Source of the DNA: JAGVPT01 sp963827085
Lineage (GTDB): Bacteria > Bacteroidota > Ignavibacteria > UBA10030 > UBA8401
Assembly (NCBI GenBank): GCA_963827085.1
Contig: CAWGZY010000007.1
Span: 1-64,000 of the forward strand
DNA: 64,000 nucleotides
Direction: 5' to 3'
The notes below the pieces were generated by a model, which saw only the letters and a list, made by a program, of their open reading frames with translations, made no database searches and had not been told where the DNA came from. Position 1 is the stretch's first letter; each line of letters begins with the position of its first letter. Below are positions 33,516 through 43,153 of this stretch, in pieces. The position numbers were made by a program, and so were the translations under genes.

Positions 33516-34769
33516 ATGCCAATGGACATTTCAGAATTGAAGTCCAAGAAAATTGCTGATCTTAATCAGATCGCAAAAGACCTCAGCATTTCTGGCTACA
33601 GCGATTTACGTAAACAAGAATTAATATTTAAAATTCTTGAAGCTCAGACCGAGAAGGATGGGTTGACGTTCAGTAAAGGAGTTCTTGAAGTCTTGCCCGA
33701 CGGATACGGATTCTTGAGGTCTGTCGACTATAATTACCTTCCCTCCCCCGACGATATTTATGTTTCACCATCCCAGATTAAAAAATTCAGTTTACGGACA
33801 GGGGATACTGTCAGCGGACAAGTCCGCCCGCCGAAGGAGGGAGAGCGTTTTTTTGCTTTGCTTCGTGTTGAAGCAGTAAACGATGAGAATCCTGATACAA
33901 TTCGTGACCGAGTCCTTTTTGACAACCTGACGCCGTTATATCCCAACGAACGGATCAAACTTGAGACCGCTCCGGGCGAATATGCCATGCGGATTCTTGA
34001 CCTGTTGTCGCCGATCGGGAAGGGACAGCGCGGAATGATTGTATCGCCGCCAAAGGCAGGCAAGACAGTCCTACTTCAAAAGATGGCGAACAGCATCACT
34101 CGCAATCATCCGGATGTCAAGCTGATGATGCTTCTGATTGATGAGCGCCCGGAAGAGGTAACGGACATGGAGCGATCGGTCAGTGCAGAAGTCGTCGCCT
34201 CCACATTCGATGAGCCGCCCGAGCGCCACGTCCAGGTTTCAGACATGGTACTCGAAAAGGCGAAGCGGTTGGTTGAAGCGAAACACGATGTTGTTATCCT
34301 GCTTGACAGCATCACGCGTTTGGCGCGCGCTCATAACACGGTCGTTCCGCATTCCGGAAAAATTCTCTCCGGCGGGGTGGACGCAAATGCATTGCATCGT
34401 CCAAAGAGATTCTTTGGCGCTGCGCGAAATATCGAAGAAGGGGGAAGTTTGACAATCATTGCGACTGCCCTTGTAGAGACCGGCAGCAGAATGGACGAAG
34501 TTATTTTTGAAGAGTTCAAAGGCACCGGCAACATGGAAATAGTGCTCGACCGGAAACTGAGTGATAAACGAATCTTCCCGGCGGTCGATGTCAATAGGTC
34601 TGGAACGCGTAAAGAAGAAATTTTGATGGGCGAGGATGAATTGAATCGCGTTTGGATTTTGCGGAAATTCTTAAGCGAGTTTACGCCTGTTGAAGCGATG
34701 GAATTTTTGCTGGAAAAAATGCGAGGGACGAAGGAAAATAAAGATTTTCTCAAATCGATGAACAGCTAG
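33516..34769 (+). CDS. rho: Transcription termination factor Rho
   Basis: Hexameric RNA helicase that ends transcription. N-terminal helix bundle (ELKSKKIADLNQIAKDL), then the RNA-binding cold-shock-like domain with LPDGYGFLRS (60-69), Walker A PPKAGKT (178-184), Walker B VVILLDSITRLARAHN, and the Q/R loop region SGGVDANALHRPKRFFGAARN. Length 417 aa; no long N-terminal insertion of the type found in many Bacteroidota Rho proteins. ATG with GAAGGGATAT upstream. A terminator follows. Confidence 0.96.
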   Translation: MPMDISELKSKKIADLNQIAKDLSISGYSDLRKQELIFKILEAQTEKDGLTFSKGVLEVLPDGYGFLRSVDYNYLPSPDDIYVSPSQIKKFSLRTGDTVSGQVRPPKEGERFFALLRVEAVNDENPDTIRDRVLFDNLTPLYPNERIKLETAPGEYAMRILDLLSPIGKGQRGMIVSPPKAGKTVLLQKMANSITRNHPDVKLMMLLIDERPEEVTDMERSVSAEVVASTFDEPPERHVQVSDMVLEKAKRLVEAKHDVVILLDSITRLARAHNTVVPHSGKILSGGVDANALHRPKRFFGAARNIEEGGSLTIIATALVETGSRMDEVIFEEFKGTGNMEIVLDRKLSDKRIFPAVDVNRSGTRKEEILMGEDELNRVWILRKFLSEFTPVEAMEFLLEKMRGTKENKDFLKSMNS

Positions 34770-34797
34770 TCGTTCCATGTGAATCCTCATCATTGAT

Positions 34798-34831
34798 AAA
34801 CCATCCCTTAAGAGGGGGATGGTTTTTTTTT
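34798..34831 (+). terminator. Intrinsic terminator after rho
   Basis: AAACCATCCC at 34798-34807 pairs with GGGATGGTTT at 34816-34825, followed by a run of nine T (34823-34831). Confidence 0.93.
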
Positions 34832-34841
34832 AGAAGGCGCT

Positions 34842-36011
34842 ATGGGAAAACATATTCGGACTCGTAGCATCCATTCAGGGGAAGAAAAAGACCGCTCGAA
34901 CAGGGGCATACCGCCGTCCATCGCCCTGACATCGACATATTTTTTTAAGAACGTCGATGAGCTGCAACATCACAAAGATCAGACGGACCCACGAGAAGAA
35001 TACGGCCGATATCACAATCCTACACGCGCCGTTGCAGAGCGGAAGCTTGCTGACCTTGAGGGGGCGGACGATGCAATAGTGTGTTCCTCGGGAATGTACG
35101 CTCTGACGGTGAGCTTACTTAGAATATTGAAACCCGGCGACCATCTTCTCATTCTGGATGAAATGTATCATAGGACGCAGGACTTGTGCAATTCTGTCCT
35201 GACGAGATTCGGCATTGAAGTTTCCGCTGTGAAAAGCTGCAGCCTTGACTCACTCCGATCGTCGATCAAGGATAACACCAGGCTTTTCTTATTCGAGACT
35301 CCGACAAATCCGCATCTCTATGTTCAGGATATCGAATCGATCGCTGCGCTCTGCAAGGAACGGAGAGTAAAGACGATGGTGGACTCGACGTTTGCCTCTC
35401 CTGTGAACCTTCTTCCTCTCAAGTTCGGTATCGACATCGTCGTTCATAGCTGCACAAAATATCTTGCGGGACATAATGATGTAATGGCGGGTGTTATTCT
35501 TTCACGAAAATCCATTATTGAATCTATACGCGAACTTCACTTCACAATCGGAGGGGTGTTGGATGCACATTCGAGTTATTTACTGATCCGTGGACTCAAG
35601 ACGCTCCCGCTCCGTGTCGCTCACCAAAACACATCGGCCGAGTCGATTGCGAATTTTCTTGCGGCTCAACCTGAGGTCAAGAAGGTTTTTTACCCATCGC
35701 TTCCAACTCACCCGAATTGTGAAATTGCGAAACGACAAATGAACGGGTTCGGGGGCGTTATCTCCTTCGACCTCGGTTCCGCCGAATGCGCAAAAGCATT
35801 TGTCGATGCGCTCTCAATTCCATACATCGCACCCAGCCTGGGCGGCACGGAAAGTCTCGTTATACCGTATTCAGTCGTCGTTCCGCCCACTGCTCTGGAA
35901 ATTGAATCAGGGAATTTTAGTATCGAGCCGGGCCTGGTCCGCCTTTCAGTCGGATTAGAAGACCGGGAAGACCTGATTGATGACCTCGCCCATGCTTTAA
36001 AGGCACGGTAG
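34842..36011 (+). CDS. PLP-dependent Cys/Met metabolism enzyme (cystathionine gamma-lyase/synthase type)
   Basis: Fold-type I PLP enzyme of the gamma-family. The Schiff-base lysine is Lys206 in HSCTKYLAGHND. REEYGRYHNPTR, SSGMYALT and FETPTNPHL bind PLP, and LGGTESL near the C terminus is the family signature. Members catalyse cystathionine cleavage or formation, O-acetylhomoserine sulfhydrylation, or methionine gamma-elimination, and these cannot be told apart here. Length 389 aa. It starts 10 bases after the rho terminator. Confidence 0.92.
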   Translation: MGKHIRTRSIHSGEEKDRSNRGIPPSIALTSTYFFKNVDELQHHKDQTDPREEYGRYHNPTRAVAERKLADLEGADDAIVCSSGMYALTVSLLRILKPGDHLLILDEMYHRTQDLCNSVLTRFGIEVSAVKSCSLDSLRSSIKDNTRLFLFETPTNPHLYVQDIESIAALCKERRVKTMVDSTFASPVNLLPLKFGIDIVVHSCTKYLAGHNDVMAGVILSRKSIIESIRELHFTIGGVLDAHSSYLLIRGLKTLPLRVAHQNTSAESIANFLAAQPEVKKVFYPSLPTHPNCEIAKRQMNGFGGVISFDLGSAECAKAFVDALSIPYIAPSLGGTESLVIPYSVVVPPTALEIESGNFSIEPGLVRLSVGLEDREDLIDDLAHALKAR

Positions 36012-36068
36012 AAATTCACCTTTTGCCTTTTCATTCCAAGAGTCGTACCTTACCGAAAAAAGATTCAT

Positions 36069-37253
36069 ATGAAAGAAGCAGTTATAGTCAGTGCCTGCAG
36101 AACACCCATTGGCTCTTTCGGCGGCGCGCTAAATTCCATTACGGCTCCTAAGCTTGGGGCAATTGTCGTCGAGGAAGCTTTGCGGAGAGCAACAGTTCCT
36201 AAGGACATTGTCGATGAAGTGATCATGGGGAATGTTTTGACGGCCGGAGAGGGGCAGGCTCCTGCTCGTCAAGCGGCGATCTTTGCCGGACTTCCGGCAT
36301 CGGTCGAATGCATGACGGTGAATAAAGTATGCGGTTCGGGAATGAAGGCCATTATGCTCGGCTCGCAGGCGATACAACTTGGCGACGCCGATGTTGTTGT
36401 TGCCGGAGGAATGGAGAGCATGTCGAACACTCCGTACCTATTGGAGAAAGCCCGCAACGGCTACAAGATGGGAAATGCAGAGCTTATTGATTCGATGATC
36501 AAGGATGGGCTGTGGGATGTGTACAACAATTTCCATATGGGGAATGCAGCAGAACTTTGCGCCAAGGAATGCGCTGTTTCGAGAAATGAACAGGATCAGT
36601 TTGCGATCCTCAGTTACAAACGCGCCCAAGAGTCTCAAGCCCAAGGACGCTTCAAGGATGAAATAGTGAAGGTAGGCATTCTCCAAAGAAATGGAGATGT
36701 AGTATACATTGAAGAAGACGAGGACCCAAAGAAAACAAATTTTGAAAAAATACCACTTTTGAAACCGGCGTTTCAAAAAGATGGAACCGTGACCGCTGCG
36801 AACTCTTCAAAGATCAACGATGGCGCAGCAGCTGTTGTCCTCATGTCTTCCGAAAGGGCGAAATCGTTCGGGCTCAAACCCCTGGCGAAAATTATCTCGA
36901 CCTCATCGGCAGCGAAGAAACCGGAATGGTTTACGACCGCGCCTGCGGACGTGATTCCAAAAGTATTAAAAAAGGCGGATATGACGCTGGAGCAGATTGA
37001 TTTGTTCGAGATCAATGAAGCATTTGCAGTTGTGGCTCTTGCAGTAAATAAAATTCTCGGCATCGATGTGAAAAAAGTAAATGTCAACGGCGGCGCAGTG
37101 GCACTCGGTCATCCTATCGGCGCCAGCGGCGCGCGAATTGTTGTTACGCTGATCCATGCATTAAAGCAAAGAAATCTACAGCGAGGCCTGGCGGCAATTT
37201 GTATCGGCGGCGGAGAGGCCAGTGCGATGGTTGTGGAGATGATGCCGCACTGA
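36069..37253 (+). CDS. Acetyl-CoA acetyltransferase (thiolase)
   Basis: Condenses two acetyl-CoA or cleaves 3-ketoacyl-CoA. Nucleophile Cys88 in NKVCGSGMKA, NEAF at 316-319, His348 in GHPIGASGARI and Cys378 in CIGGGEASA are the four thiolase landmarks. Length 394 aa. Followed by a 3-hydroxyacyl-CoA dehydrogenase and an acyl-CoA dehydrogenase, so it serves short-chain beta-oxidation or butyrate-type metabolism. The 138-base gap downstream shows nothing. Confidence 0.95.
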   Translation: MKEAVIVSACRTPIGSFGGALNSITAPKLGAIVVEEALRRATVPKDIVDEVIMGNVLTAGEGQAPARQAAIFAGLPASVECMTVNKVCGSGMKAIMLGSQAIQLGDADVVVAGGMESMSNTPYLLEKARNGYKMGNAELIDSMIKDGLWDVYNNFHMGNAAELCAKECAVSRNEQDQFAILSYKRAQESQAQGRFKDEIVKVGILQRNGDVVYIEEDEDPKKTNFEKIPLLKPAFQKDGTVTAANSSKINDGAAAVVLMSSERAKSFGLKPLAKIISTSSAAKKPEWFTTAPADVIPKVLKKADMTLEQIDLFEINEAFAVVALAVNKILGIDVKKVNVNGGAVALGHPIGASGARIVVTLIHALKQRNLQRGLAAICIGGGEASAMVVEMMPH

Positions 37254-37392
37254 TTACTCATTTGAAACATCTGAAAAACTGTTTCGTGCTAAGCCGCTGG
37301 CGAAGCCATCCCCCTGGATTTGCGCAAGCTCGCACTTTCGGAATTATTCAGAAGGCTCCATTTATAAGTAACACGCAAAGGCTGGACACGAT

Positions 37393-38256
37393 ATGAAAGT
37401 CAAGAATATTACTGTAGTTGGCGCAGGAACAATGGGGAACGGCATTGCCCACGTTTTCGCGCAATATGGATACAATATTACGCTTAACGACGTCAGCAAG
37501 GATTTGAATGAGCGCGGGCTGAAAACAATAACGTCCAACCTCGACCGGCAAGTAAAAAAAGGAATCCTTAGCGAGGAGCAGAAAACGAGAACTCTCGGCA
37601 ACATCGGAACGTCGGTTTTACTTTCTGATGCCGTCTGCTCTGCCGACCTCGTCATCGAGGCTGCGACCGAGAACAAGAAAATTAAGCTGGATATTTTCAA
37701 AACAATTGCAGCTTCTGCGCCTGCCGCCGCAATACTGGCTTCGAATAGTTCATCCATTTCAATTACAGAGATTGCGGCTGCGACAAATCGCCCTGACCGC
37801 GTGATTGGGATGCATTTCATGAATCCCGTTCCTGTCATGAAGCTTGTCGAAATCATTCGCGGCCTTTCTACTTCAGACGAGACTTTTCAGACCGTGAAGA
37901 ATGTAGCCGAATCTCTGGAGAAAACGCCAGTTGAGGTGAATGATTTTCCCGGGTTTGTTTCAAACAGAATTCTCCTTCCCATGTTGAATGAAGCGATGTA
38001 TTGTGTGATGGAAGGGGTTGCAACGCCTGAATCAATCGATACCGTCATGAAACTCGGTATGAATCATCCGATGGGTCCGCTTGCGTTAGCTGATTTTATT
38101 GGTCTCGATGTCTGCTTATCGATCATGAATGTTCTTCATGAGGGACTCGGAGATTCGAAATATCGCCCATGCCCTCTCTTGAAAAAAATGGTCGCCGCCG
38201 GACATCTTGGGAGAAAAACGGGAAAAGGGTTCTATGATTATCCGGCTGCAAAGTAA
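37393..38256 (+). CDS. 3-hydroxybutyryl-CoA dehydrogenase
   Basis: NAD(P)-dependent enzyme interconverting 3-hydroxyacyl- and acetoacetyl-CoA. GAGTMGNGIA begins at 10; SNSSSISITEIA, the catalytic His in MHFMNPVPVMKLVEI with Glu in the same block, and VNDFPGFVSNRIL are family features. Length 287 aa fits the single-function Hbd/PaaH type rather than the fused multifunctional enzyme. No enoyl-CoA hydratase gene adjoins. Confidence 0.95.
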   Translation: MKVKNITVVGAGTMGNGIAHVFAQYGYNITLNDVSKDLNERGLKTITSNLDRQVKKGILSEEQKTRTLGNIGTSVLLSDAVCSADLVIEAATENKKIKLDIFKTIAASAPAAAILASNSSSISITEIAAATNRPDRVIGMHFMNPVPVMKLVEIIRGLSTSDETFQTVKNVAESLEKTPVEVNDFPGFVSNRILLPMLNEAMYCVMEGVATPESIDTVMKLGMNHPMGPLALADFIGLDVCLSIMNVLHEGLGDSKYRPCPLLKKMVAAGHLGRKTGKGFYDYPAAK

Positions 38257-38275
38257 TGGTTCGCTGTTGGGTATC

Positions 38276-38313
38276 AGCTATTAGCTTTTGGTACAAGCCA
38301 ATAGCCAATAGCT
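38276..38313. repeat. Small imperfect hairpin repeat
   Basis: AGCTATTAGCTTTTGG at 38276-38291 is inverted at 38298-38313 (CCAATAGCCAATAGCT) with two mismatches. The TAGC/GCTA-rich text looks like a simple intergenic repeat; it could also slow transcription between the two genes. Confidence 0.4.
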
Positions 38314-38359
38314 AAAGGCTAACAATTCGCAAATCGACCGACAAATTTTAGGCAAACCA

Positions 38360-39499
38360 ATGAACTTTGGACTCAACGAAACACAAAGAATGATTCGCGA
38401 GACTGCCCGTCAATTTGCTCACGATGAATTGGCCGCCACTGCAGAGTCGCGCGATGAAAAAGAAGAGTTTCCGTATGAAGCGGTGAAGAAGCTGGGGGAG
38501 TTGGGCTTTATGGGAATGATGGTACCGGAGCAGTACGGCGGTGCCGGACTCGACACCGTGAGCTACTCGCTTGCCGTCGAGGAAATATCCCGTGTGGATG
38601 CGTCATGCGGAGTAATTATGTCCGTGAATAATTCCCTTGTCTGTTACGGCATTAACGAGTTCGGGAACGAAGAACAGAAGCAAAAATTCTTGACACCTCT
38701 TGCGTCTGGGAAAAAACTGGGCGCGTTTGCACTTTCAGAACCGGAAGCGGGAAGCGACGCAACAAACCAACGGACGATGGCAGTCCGGGACGGCGATTAT
38801 TATATCCTTAACGGGATCAAAAATTGGATAACAAACGGCTTCAATGCTGATTACGTTCTGGTAATGGCGGCAACCGAGCCGGTGAAAGGAAGCCACGGCA
38901 TCAGCACGTTTGTTGTTGAAAAGGGAATGACCGGATTTAGCGTTGGCAAGAAAGAGCGAAAGCTTGGAATTCGCAGCTCGGATACAGTCTCCATTGCTTT
39001 TCAGGACGTGCGCGTTCCTGCAGCGAACAGAATAGGTGAAGAAGGTTTCGGATTTAAATTCGCCATGAAGACGCTTGATGGCGGACGCATCGGCATTGCA
39101 TCGCAGGCCGTCGGTATTGGCCGGGCATGTCTTGATGCAGCAGTGAAATATTCAAAAGAACGAAAAGCGTTCGACCAGCCGCTTGCGCATTTACAGGCCA
39201 TCCAATTCAAGATTGCCGACATGGCAACTGATATCGAGGCTGCTCGCTTATTGACGTTGCAGGCTGCTGCAGCGAAAGACTCGGGAGAAAGGTTTACACA
39301 ACATGCAGCGATGGCAAAGCTTTTTGCTTCGAAGATTGCTGTCAGGTGTGCTCTCGAAGCTATTCAGATCCACGGCGGGTACGGATATATTCGCGAATAC
39401 AACGTCGAACGCTATTTGCGTGATGCCAAAATAACGGAAATATACGAAGGGACATCAGAAATCCAGCGCATTGTTATTGCCCGGTCGTTACTGCAGTAA
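38360..39499 (+). CDS. Short-chain acyl-CoA dehydrogenase (butyryl-CoA dehydrogenase type)
   Basis: FAD enzyme with the standard length of 379 aa. AFALSEPEAGSDA, WITNG, ERKAFDQPLAHLQAIQFKIADM and IHGGYGYIREYNVERYLRDAKI are typical. Catalytic Glu363 is in IYEGTSEIQ, placing it with short/butyryl-CoA dehydrogenases. It can hand electrons to the ETF encoded at 7353-9264. Third in the thiolase-Hbd-dehydrogenase run, 104 bases after hbd. Confidence 0.95.
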   Translation: MNFGLNETQRMIRETARQFAHDELAATAESRDEKEEFPYEAVKKLGELGFMGMMVPEQYGGAGLDTVSYSLAVEEISRVDASCGVIMSVNNSLVCYGINEFGNEEQKQKFLTPLASGKKLGAFALSEPEAGSDATNQRTMAVRDGDYYILNGIKNWITNGFNADYVLVMAATEPVKGSHGISTFVVEKGMTGFSVGKKERKLGIRSSDTVSIAFQDVRVPAANRIGEEGFGFKFAMKTLDGGRIGIASQAVGIGRACLDAAVKYSKERKAFDQPLAHLQAIQFKIADMATDIEAARLLTLQAAAAKDSGERFTQHAAMAKLFASKIAVRCALEAIQIHGGYGYIREYNVERYLRDAKITEIYEGTSEIQRIVIARSLLQ

Positions 39500-39531
39500 G
39501 AAATAGGTAAAAGAGAAAGATGTAGTGTAGA

Positions 39532-39774
39532 ATGCTTTGCCGCGTCGTCGAAGGAGGCGTGTCAAAGAAAGAGGCTGAAGAATTGCATCGGAGAGAGATA
39601 GGTGGCTCTCGGTGCAAGGGAATACTTGCCATAATGAATCCATCAGTCGGCCCACCGATTGCCGAAATTCTGTTTTCTACCCCGCACGATCTTGATGACG
39701 TAGAAGATGTTGCGGGGAATGTCCCGATCGAATTCTTCATCAAACTAAAGAAGACAAGCAAGTGGATGGGCTGA
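39532..39774 (+). CDS. Doubtful small ORF (80 aa)
   Basis: The only frame worth noting in the 323-base gap 39500-39822. It reads sensibly in part (SKKEAEELHRREIGG, STPHDLDDVEDVAGNVPIEFFIKLKK) but has no recognised domain, and the opposite strand is also open. ATG with no clear ribosome site. May be a real small protein or a decayed gene. Confidence 0.25.
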   Translation: MLCRVVEGGVSKKEAEELHRREIGGSRCKGILAIMNPSVGPPIAEILFSTPHDLDDVEDVAGNVPIEFFIKLKKTSKWMG

Positions 39775-39822
39775 ATCGAAAGGCGATGAGCTCTTTGCTG
39801 TTAGCGTTTGGATGAAAATACG

Positions 39823-40500
39823 ATGAGTGCATGTTGCAACAGTTTGGGTGCGTGCGAGCCGACGAACAGGTTTTTTTCTCGATGGTCAAAGCGGTATGCA
39901 AAAAGCTTTCGCAAAGGCGGACTCGAGAAAACTCAGCGATATTTGCTGGAAGGCGTGCGCAAAGAGCCGTTCGCCTCGAAAGAAATCCTGGATATCGGTT
40001 GCGGTGTGGGAGCTCTTCATTTGACGCTATTACGTGAAGGCGCGGCTGCCGCTACCGGGATTGATATCTCGGAAGGGATGCTGCAACAGGCGAAGAAATT
40101 GGCGGAAGAAAATCACTTGGAGGGCAAAACTGATTACGTTCTTGGCGATTTTGTTGGTGTGTCGGGAATGATGAAAGAGGCAGACATAACGTTTTTAGAT
40201 AAGGTCGTATGTTGTTATGAAGACTACGGTGCGCTTATTGAACGTTCCACCGCAAAGACAAAAACGATCTACGCACTCAGCCATCCGAAGAAGAGTTTGC
40301 TGATGGAGTCGATCTTCAAACTCCAAATTTTCATTCTGAAGTTATCCCGCGGTTCGTTTTATCCTTTTTGGCATGACTGGGATGATGTTCATCGAAAAAT
40401 TCTTGCTCAGGGGTTTCAGGTAATTTATTCAAACTCCACGATCGCCTGGCAAGTGCTAGTCTACAAAAGAGTGAGTTCTTCCCCGACGATGGCTTTGTAA
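39823..40500 (+). CDS. Class I SAM-dependent methyltransferase
   Basis: Motif I ILDIGCGVGALHLTLL (55-70), then the acidic loop ATGIDISEGMLQQAKKLA and DYVLGDFVG give a Rossmann methyltransferase. MSACCNSLGACEPTNRFFS at the N terminus is cysteine-rich, and FLDKVVCCYEDYGALIERS contributes the substrate side; the overall pattern recalls the Mg-protoporphyrin O-methyltransferase-like group, but the substrate is unknown. ATG 39823 is preferred; TTG 39808 is in frame upstream and no good ribosome site precedes either. Length 225 aa. Confidence 0.82.
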   Translation: MSACCNSLGACEPTNRFFSRWSKRYAKSFRKGGLEKTQRYLLEGVRKEPFASKEILDIGCGVGALHLTLLREGAAAATGIDISEGMLQQAKKLAEENHLEGKTDYVLGDFVGVSGMMKEADITFLDKVVCCYEDYGALIERSTAKTKTIYALSHPKKSLLMESIFKLQIFILKLSRGSFYPFWHDWDDVHRKILAQGFQVIYSNSTIAWQVLVYKRVSSSPTMAL

Positions 40501-40558
40501 TTTCGATCCCGACAGCAGAGAACCTGCTATAACAATTTCAGCACGTTAAGATCATTGA

Positions 40559-40999
40559 TTACATGGCTTCTTCTTTTTCCCAAAGTTTCTTGTGCCACAT
40601 CGTTAAAATAATTCCGCCGAGAACGAAATTGACAAACTGGTAACCGCTATCGACAGCCCAGAGCGCCCAGGGCTGCATTTGGTAACGGTTTGTGATGCCC
40701 ATAATCGTCGCTACGAATCCGAACCAATTCCAAAACCCCACCATCGCACCCTCCATTGGCGTTCTTGCTTTCGCGTATGAGAGAGCATGAACAAGCACCC
40801 ACGACACGGCAAGGTAAGCGATGAATGTCAATCCGTACGCTTCAAACGGACTCACTTTTGATGCCAATTCCATCGTGATACCCGTGAGCTGCATCCACTT
40901 GTTTCCAAAGAGAACCGGCGAGTACCAAACCGCTCCGAAAATAAATTGGACGAATGCCACCACCAGCACCGCGACGTAATTAATTTTAGGCCGTTCCAT
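40559..40999 (-). CDS. DUF1761-family membrane protein
   Basis: Small integral membrane protein with about four helices. VQFIFGAVWYSPVLFGNKWMQLTG is the DUF1761 signature start and GAMVGFWNWFGFVATIMGI lies in the second half. Function unknown. It is the last gene of the minus-strand pyrimidine degradation cluster, 57 bases after the dihydropyrimidinase stop; AGGTAAACTT precedes the ATG. Two other small membrane proteins sit in the same cluster. Confidence 0.85.
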   Translation of the reverse strand: MERPKINYVAVLVVAFVQFIFGAVWYSPVLFGNKWMQLTGITMELASKVSPFEAYGLTFIAYLAVSWVLVHALSYAKARTPMEGAMVGFWNWFGFVATIMGITNRYQMQPWALWAVDSGYQFVNFVLGGIILTMWHKKLWEKEEAM

Positions 41000-41055
41000 A
41001 AGTTTACCTCCGGTTTGAATTAGTGGATGAAGTTGTTAGATGGATTAGAATATGC

Positions 41056-42465
41056 TCACTTCCAAGCGCCTGCGTACGTGTCTCTTTTAATAAACGAACC
41101 GCGCCCTGCTTTACCCAGCCATTGTCCTCTATCGACAACAGTTTCACCGCGTGAGAGAACCGTCTCGGCGTCCCCCTTCACTTTGAATCCCTCGAACATT
41201 GAATAGTCTACTCGCATGTGATGCGATTTTGCCGAGACAGTCAACTCTTTGTTCGGGTCCCATACAACAATGTCGGCATCGCTCCCGACTGCGATCGTCC
41301 CTTTCCGTGGAAAGAGTCCGAACATCTTCGCCGGCGCGGTCGAAACAATCTCGACCCACCGGTTCAGGCTGATTCGTTTATGATTGACGCCATAGTGATG
41401 GATAAGCTGCAGACGGTTTTCCACTCCGGGACCGCCGTTCGGGATTTTCGCAAAGTTATCGCGCCCTAATTCTTTTTGCTCTTTGAAACAGAACGGACAA
41501 TGATCTGTCGAGACAACTTGCAAAGTATTTTTTTTTAACCCTTCCCATAATTTATCCTGGTGCCATTTCTCTCGAAGAGGAGGCGTAAAAATGTATTTCG
41601 CGCCTTCAAAATTCGGGCGGTTCAAATCTTCGATCGAGAGAAGAAGGTATTGCGGGCACGTTTCGGCAAACACGGGAACGCCTTTGTCGCGAGCCTCGGA
41701 GACTTTTTCCAGGGCATCGGCTGATGAAAGATGTACGATGTAGACGGGGGTGCCTGCCATTTGAGCGAGTGCTATTGCCCTGTTGACGGCTTCACTTTCG
41801 GCGGTTGTCGGACGCGTGAGGGCATGGTAAATAGGGGCGGTTTTTCCTTCCGCGAGGGCTTTTTGAACGAGCAAGTCGATGACTCCGCCATTCTCCGCAT
41901 GCATACAGACGAGCGCTCCGTTGTTTCCCGTTTGCCGCATTGCGCGAAAGATTGTTGCATCATCGACCATTAGCACGTTCGGGTAGGCCATGAAAAGTTT
42001 AAAGCTCGCCACTCCTTCACGTACCATTTCATTCATATCCTCGAGATGGGCTTCTGGTAAGTCGGTGATAATCATATGGAGCCCGAAATCGACGGTCGCT
42101 TTTTCTCCCTTTTTCCACCAGACATCGAGCGCATCGCGCATTCGTGTCCCTTTGGATTGTATCGCAAAATCGATGAGGCATGTCGTGCCGCCAAATGCGG
42201 CCGCGCGTGTGCCCGTTTCAAAATCATCGCTGGAGGTTGTTCCTCCGAAAGGCATATCCATATGTGTGTGGACGTCGACGCCGCCGGGTATCACGTATTT
42301 ACCGTTCGCATTAATTGTGTTATCGGCATGCATGGTGAGTGATGCGCCGATGGTCGTGATCGTATTCTTTTCGACATAAATATCAGCGATATAATCCTGA
42401 TCGGCGGTGATCACACGCCCGTTTTTAATTAACGTTGACACGAGTGGCTCCTGCAATGTTGACAA
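41056..42465 (-). CDS. hydA: Dihydropyrimidinase
   Basis: Binuclear zinc amidohydrolase opening dihydrouracil or dihydrothymine to the N-carbamoyl beta-amino acid. Metal ligands: His66 and His68 in VHTHMDMPF, carboxylated Lys156 in ASFKLFMAY, His189 in MHAENGG, His245 in VHLSS, and Asp321 in STDHCPF. Tyr161 after MAY and NGGPGVENRL fit substrate binding. Length 469 aa. It lies in a cluster with PreT/PreA, beta-ureidopropionase and an aminotransferase, so pyrimidine rather than hydantoin use is very likely. Confidence 0.95.
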   Translation of the reverse strand: MSTLQEPLVSTLIKNGRVITADQDYIADIYVEKNTITTIGASLTMHADNTINANGKYVIPGGVDVHTHMDMPFGGTTSSDDFETGTRAAAFGGTTCLIDFAIQSKGTRMRDALDVWWKKGEKATVDFGLHMIITDLPEAHLEDMNEMVREGVASFKLFMAYPNVLMVDDATIFRAMRQTGNNGALVCMHAENGGVIDLLVQKALAEGKTAPIYHALTRPTTAESEAVNRAIALAQMAGTPVYIVHLSSADALEKVSEARDKGVPVFAETCPQYLLLSIEDLNRPNFEGAKYIFTPPLREKWHQDKLWEGLKKNTLQVVSTDHCPFCFKEQKELGRDNFAKIPNGGPGVENRLQLIHHYGVNHKRISLNRWVEIVSTAPAKMFGLFPRKGTIAVGSDADIVVWDPNKELTVSAKSHHMRVDYSMFEGFKVKGDAETVLSRGETVVDRGQWLGKAGRGSFIKRDTYAGAWK

Positions 42466-42469
42466 CGTA

Positions 42470-43141
42470 TCATGCTTGATATTCGGTAAACTTGAGCTGC
42501 TGCTTCAGGACTGCTTCAATCGATTCTTTTTGGCCAGGGGGTAAAATGATAGTAACAGTTTTTCGCCACAAGCCTTTTACAGCTATCGTCAAGTTACTTT
42601 CATCCTGGCCGACCCATCGGTATGAGGACATATTTTTCCATCGAAGGAGGGAATAGGTATCGAGTATTCCGTTTTGCCTCAACTCGACTTTGCCAAAAAC
42701 AGGAGAGGCAAAATACAAAACCACCGAAACGTAGAAAATAAGTTCGGCAATTGTCTCATGCGAGAAGTTAGCTCGAACAATTGTGAAGACGATAAGAATC
42801 AGGAACATTCCTGCTGTTGCGAAGCCGGATATTTTCCGGCTCTGAACACGGGGAACTCCGTAGAGCAACGCTCCAGCGCGTTTTTTAACGAAGGGATAGC
42901 CGGCCATCAAACCGACTATGAGCACTGAAAGGAAGATCGAGAGGATCGTGAGCAGGTTGTCCGAATTCAATGCAGGCGCCGTAGGGTGCAGTATGATCCA
43001 GCTAGCGCTCGCAAGAAGAGCGAGCCCGGTTCCCACAAACATTCCGCGTTGAGATGGGTATTGGGAGATCGTTTTGCCGCGAAAAGCGTAGGTGAGCGAC
43101 AATACGCCGAAAATGATTGATGCATAGATTAACCATTGCAT
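42470..43141 (-). CDS. Hypothetical membrane protein in the pyrimidine cluster
   Basis: Not recognised. Five or so hydrophobic helices (LIYASIIFGVLSLTYAF, FVGTGLALLASASWIIL, ILSIFLSVLIVGLMAGY, ATAGMFLILIVFTIV, IAELIFYVSVVLYFA), then a soluble C-terminal part of about 80 residues (VELRQNGILDTYSLLRWKNM...TIILPPGQ) with a PH-like strand pattern as in DUF5673-type proteins. It ends four bases before the dihydropyrimidinase start, so it is co-transcribed. Not a recognised transporter. 223 aa. Confidence 0.7.
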   Translation of the reverse strand: MQWLIYASIIFGVLSLTYAFRGKTISQYPSQRGMFVGTGLALLASASWIILHPTAPALNSDNLLTILSIFLSVLIVGLMAGYPFVKKRAGALLYGVPRVQSRKISGFATAGMFLILIVFTIVRANFSHETIAELIFYVSVVLYFASPVFGKVELRQNGILDTYSLLRWKNMSSYRWVGQDESNLTIAVKGLWRKTVTIILPPGQKESIEAVLKQQLKFTEYQA

Positions 43142-43153
43142 ATGAAAGTCCTT

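Noticed and set aside
36069..39499. Complete beta-oxidation operon
   Set aside because: No enoyl-CoA hydratase (crotonase) gene is present in this stretch; only three of the four steps are encoded.
39474..39761. Minus-strand frame of 95 aa after the acyl-CoA dehydrogenase
   Set aside because: Composition is Ser/Thr/Pro-rich without domain or ribosome site, and it overlaps the end of the dehydrogenase gene; the plus-strand frame is the slightly better candidate.
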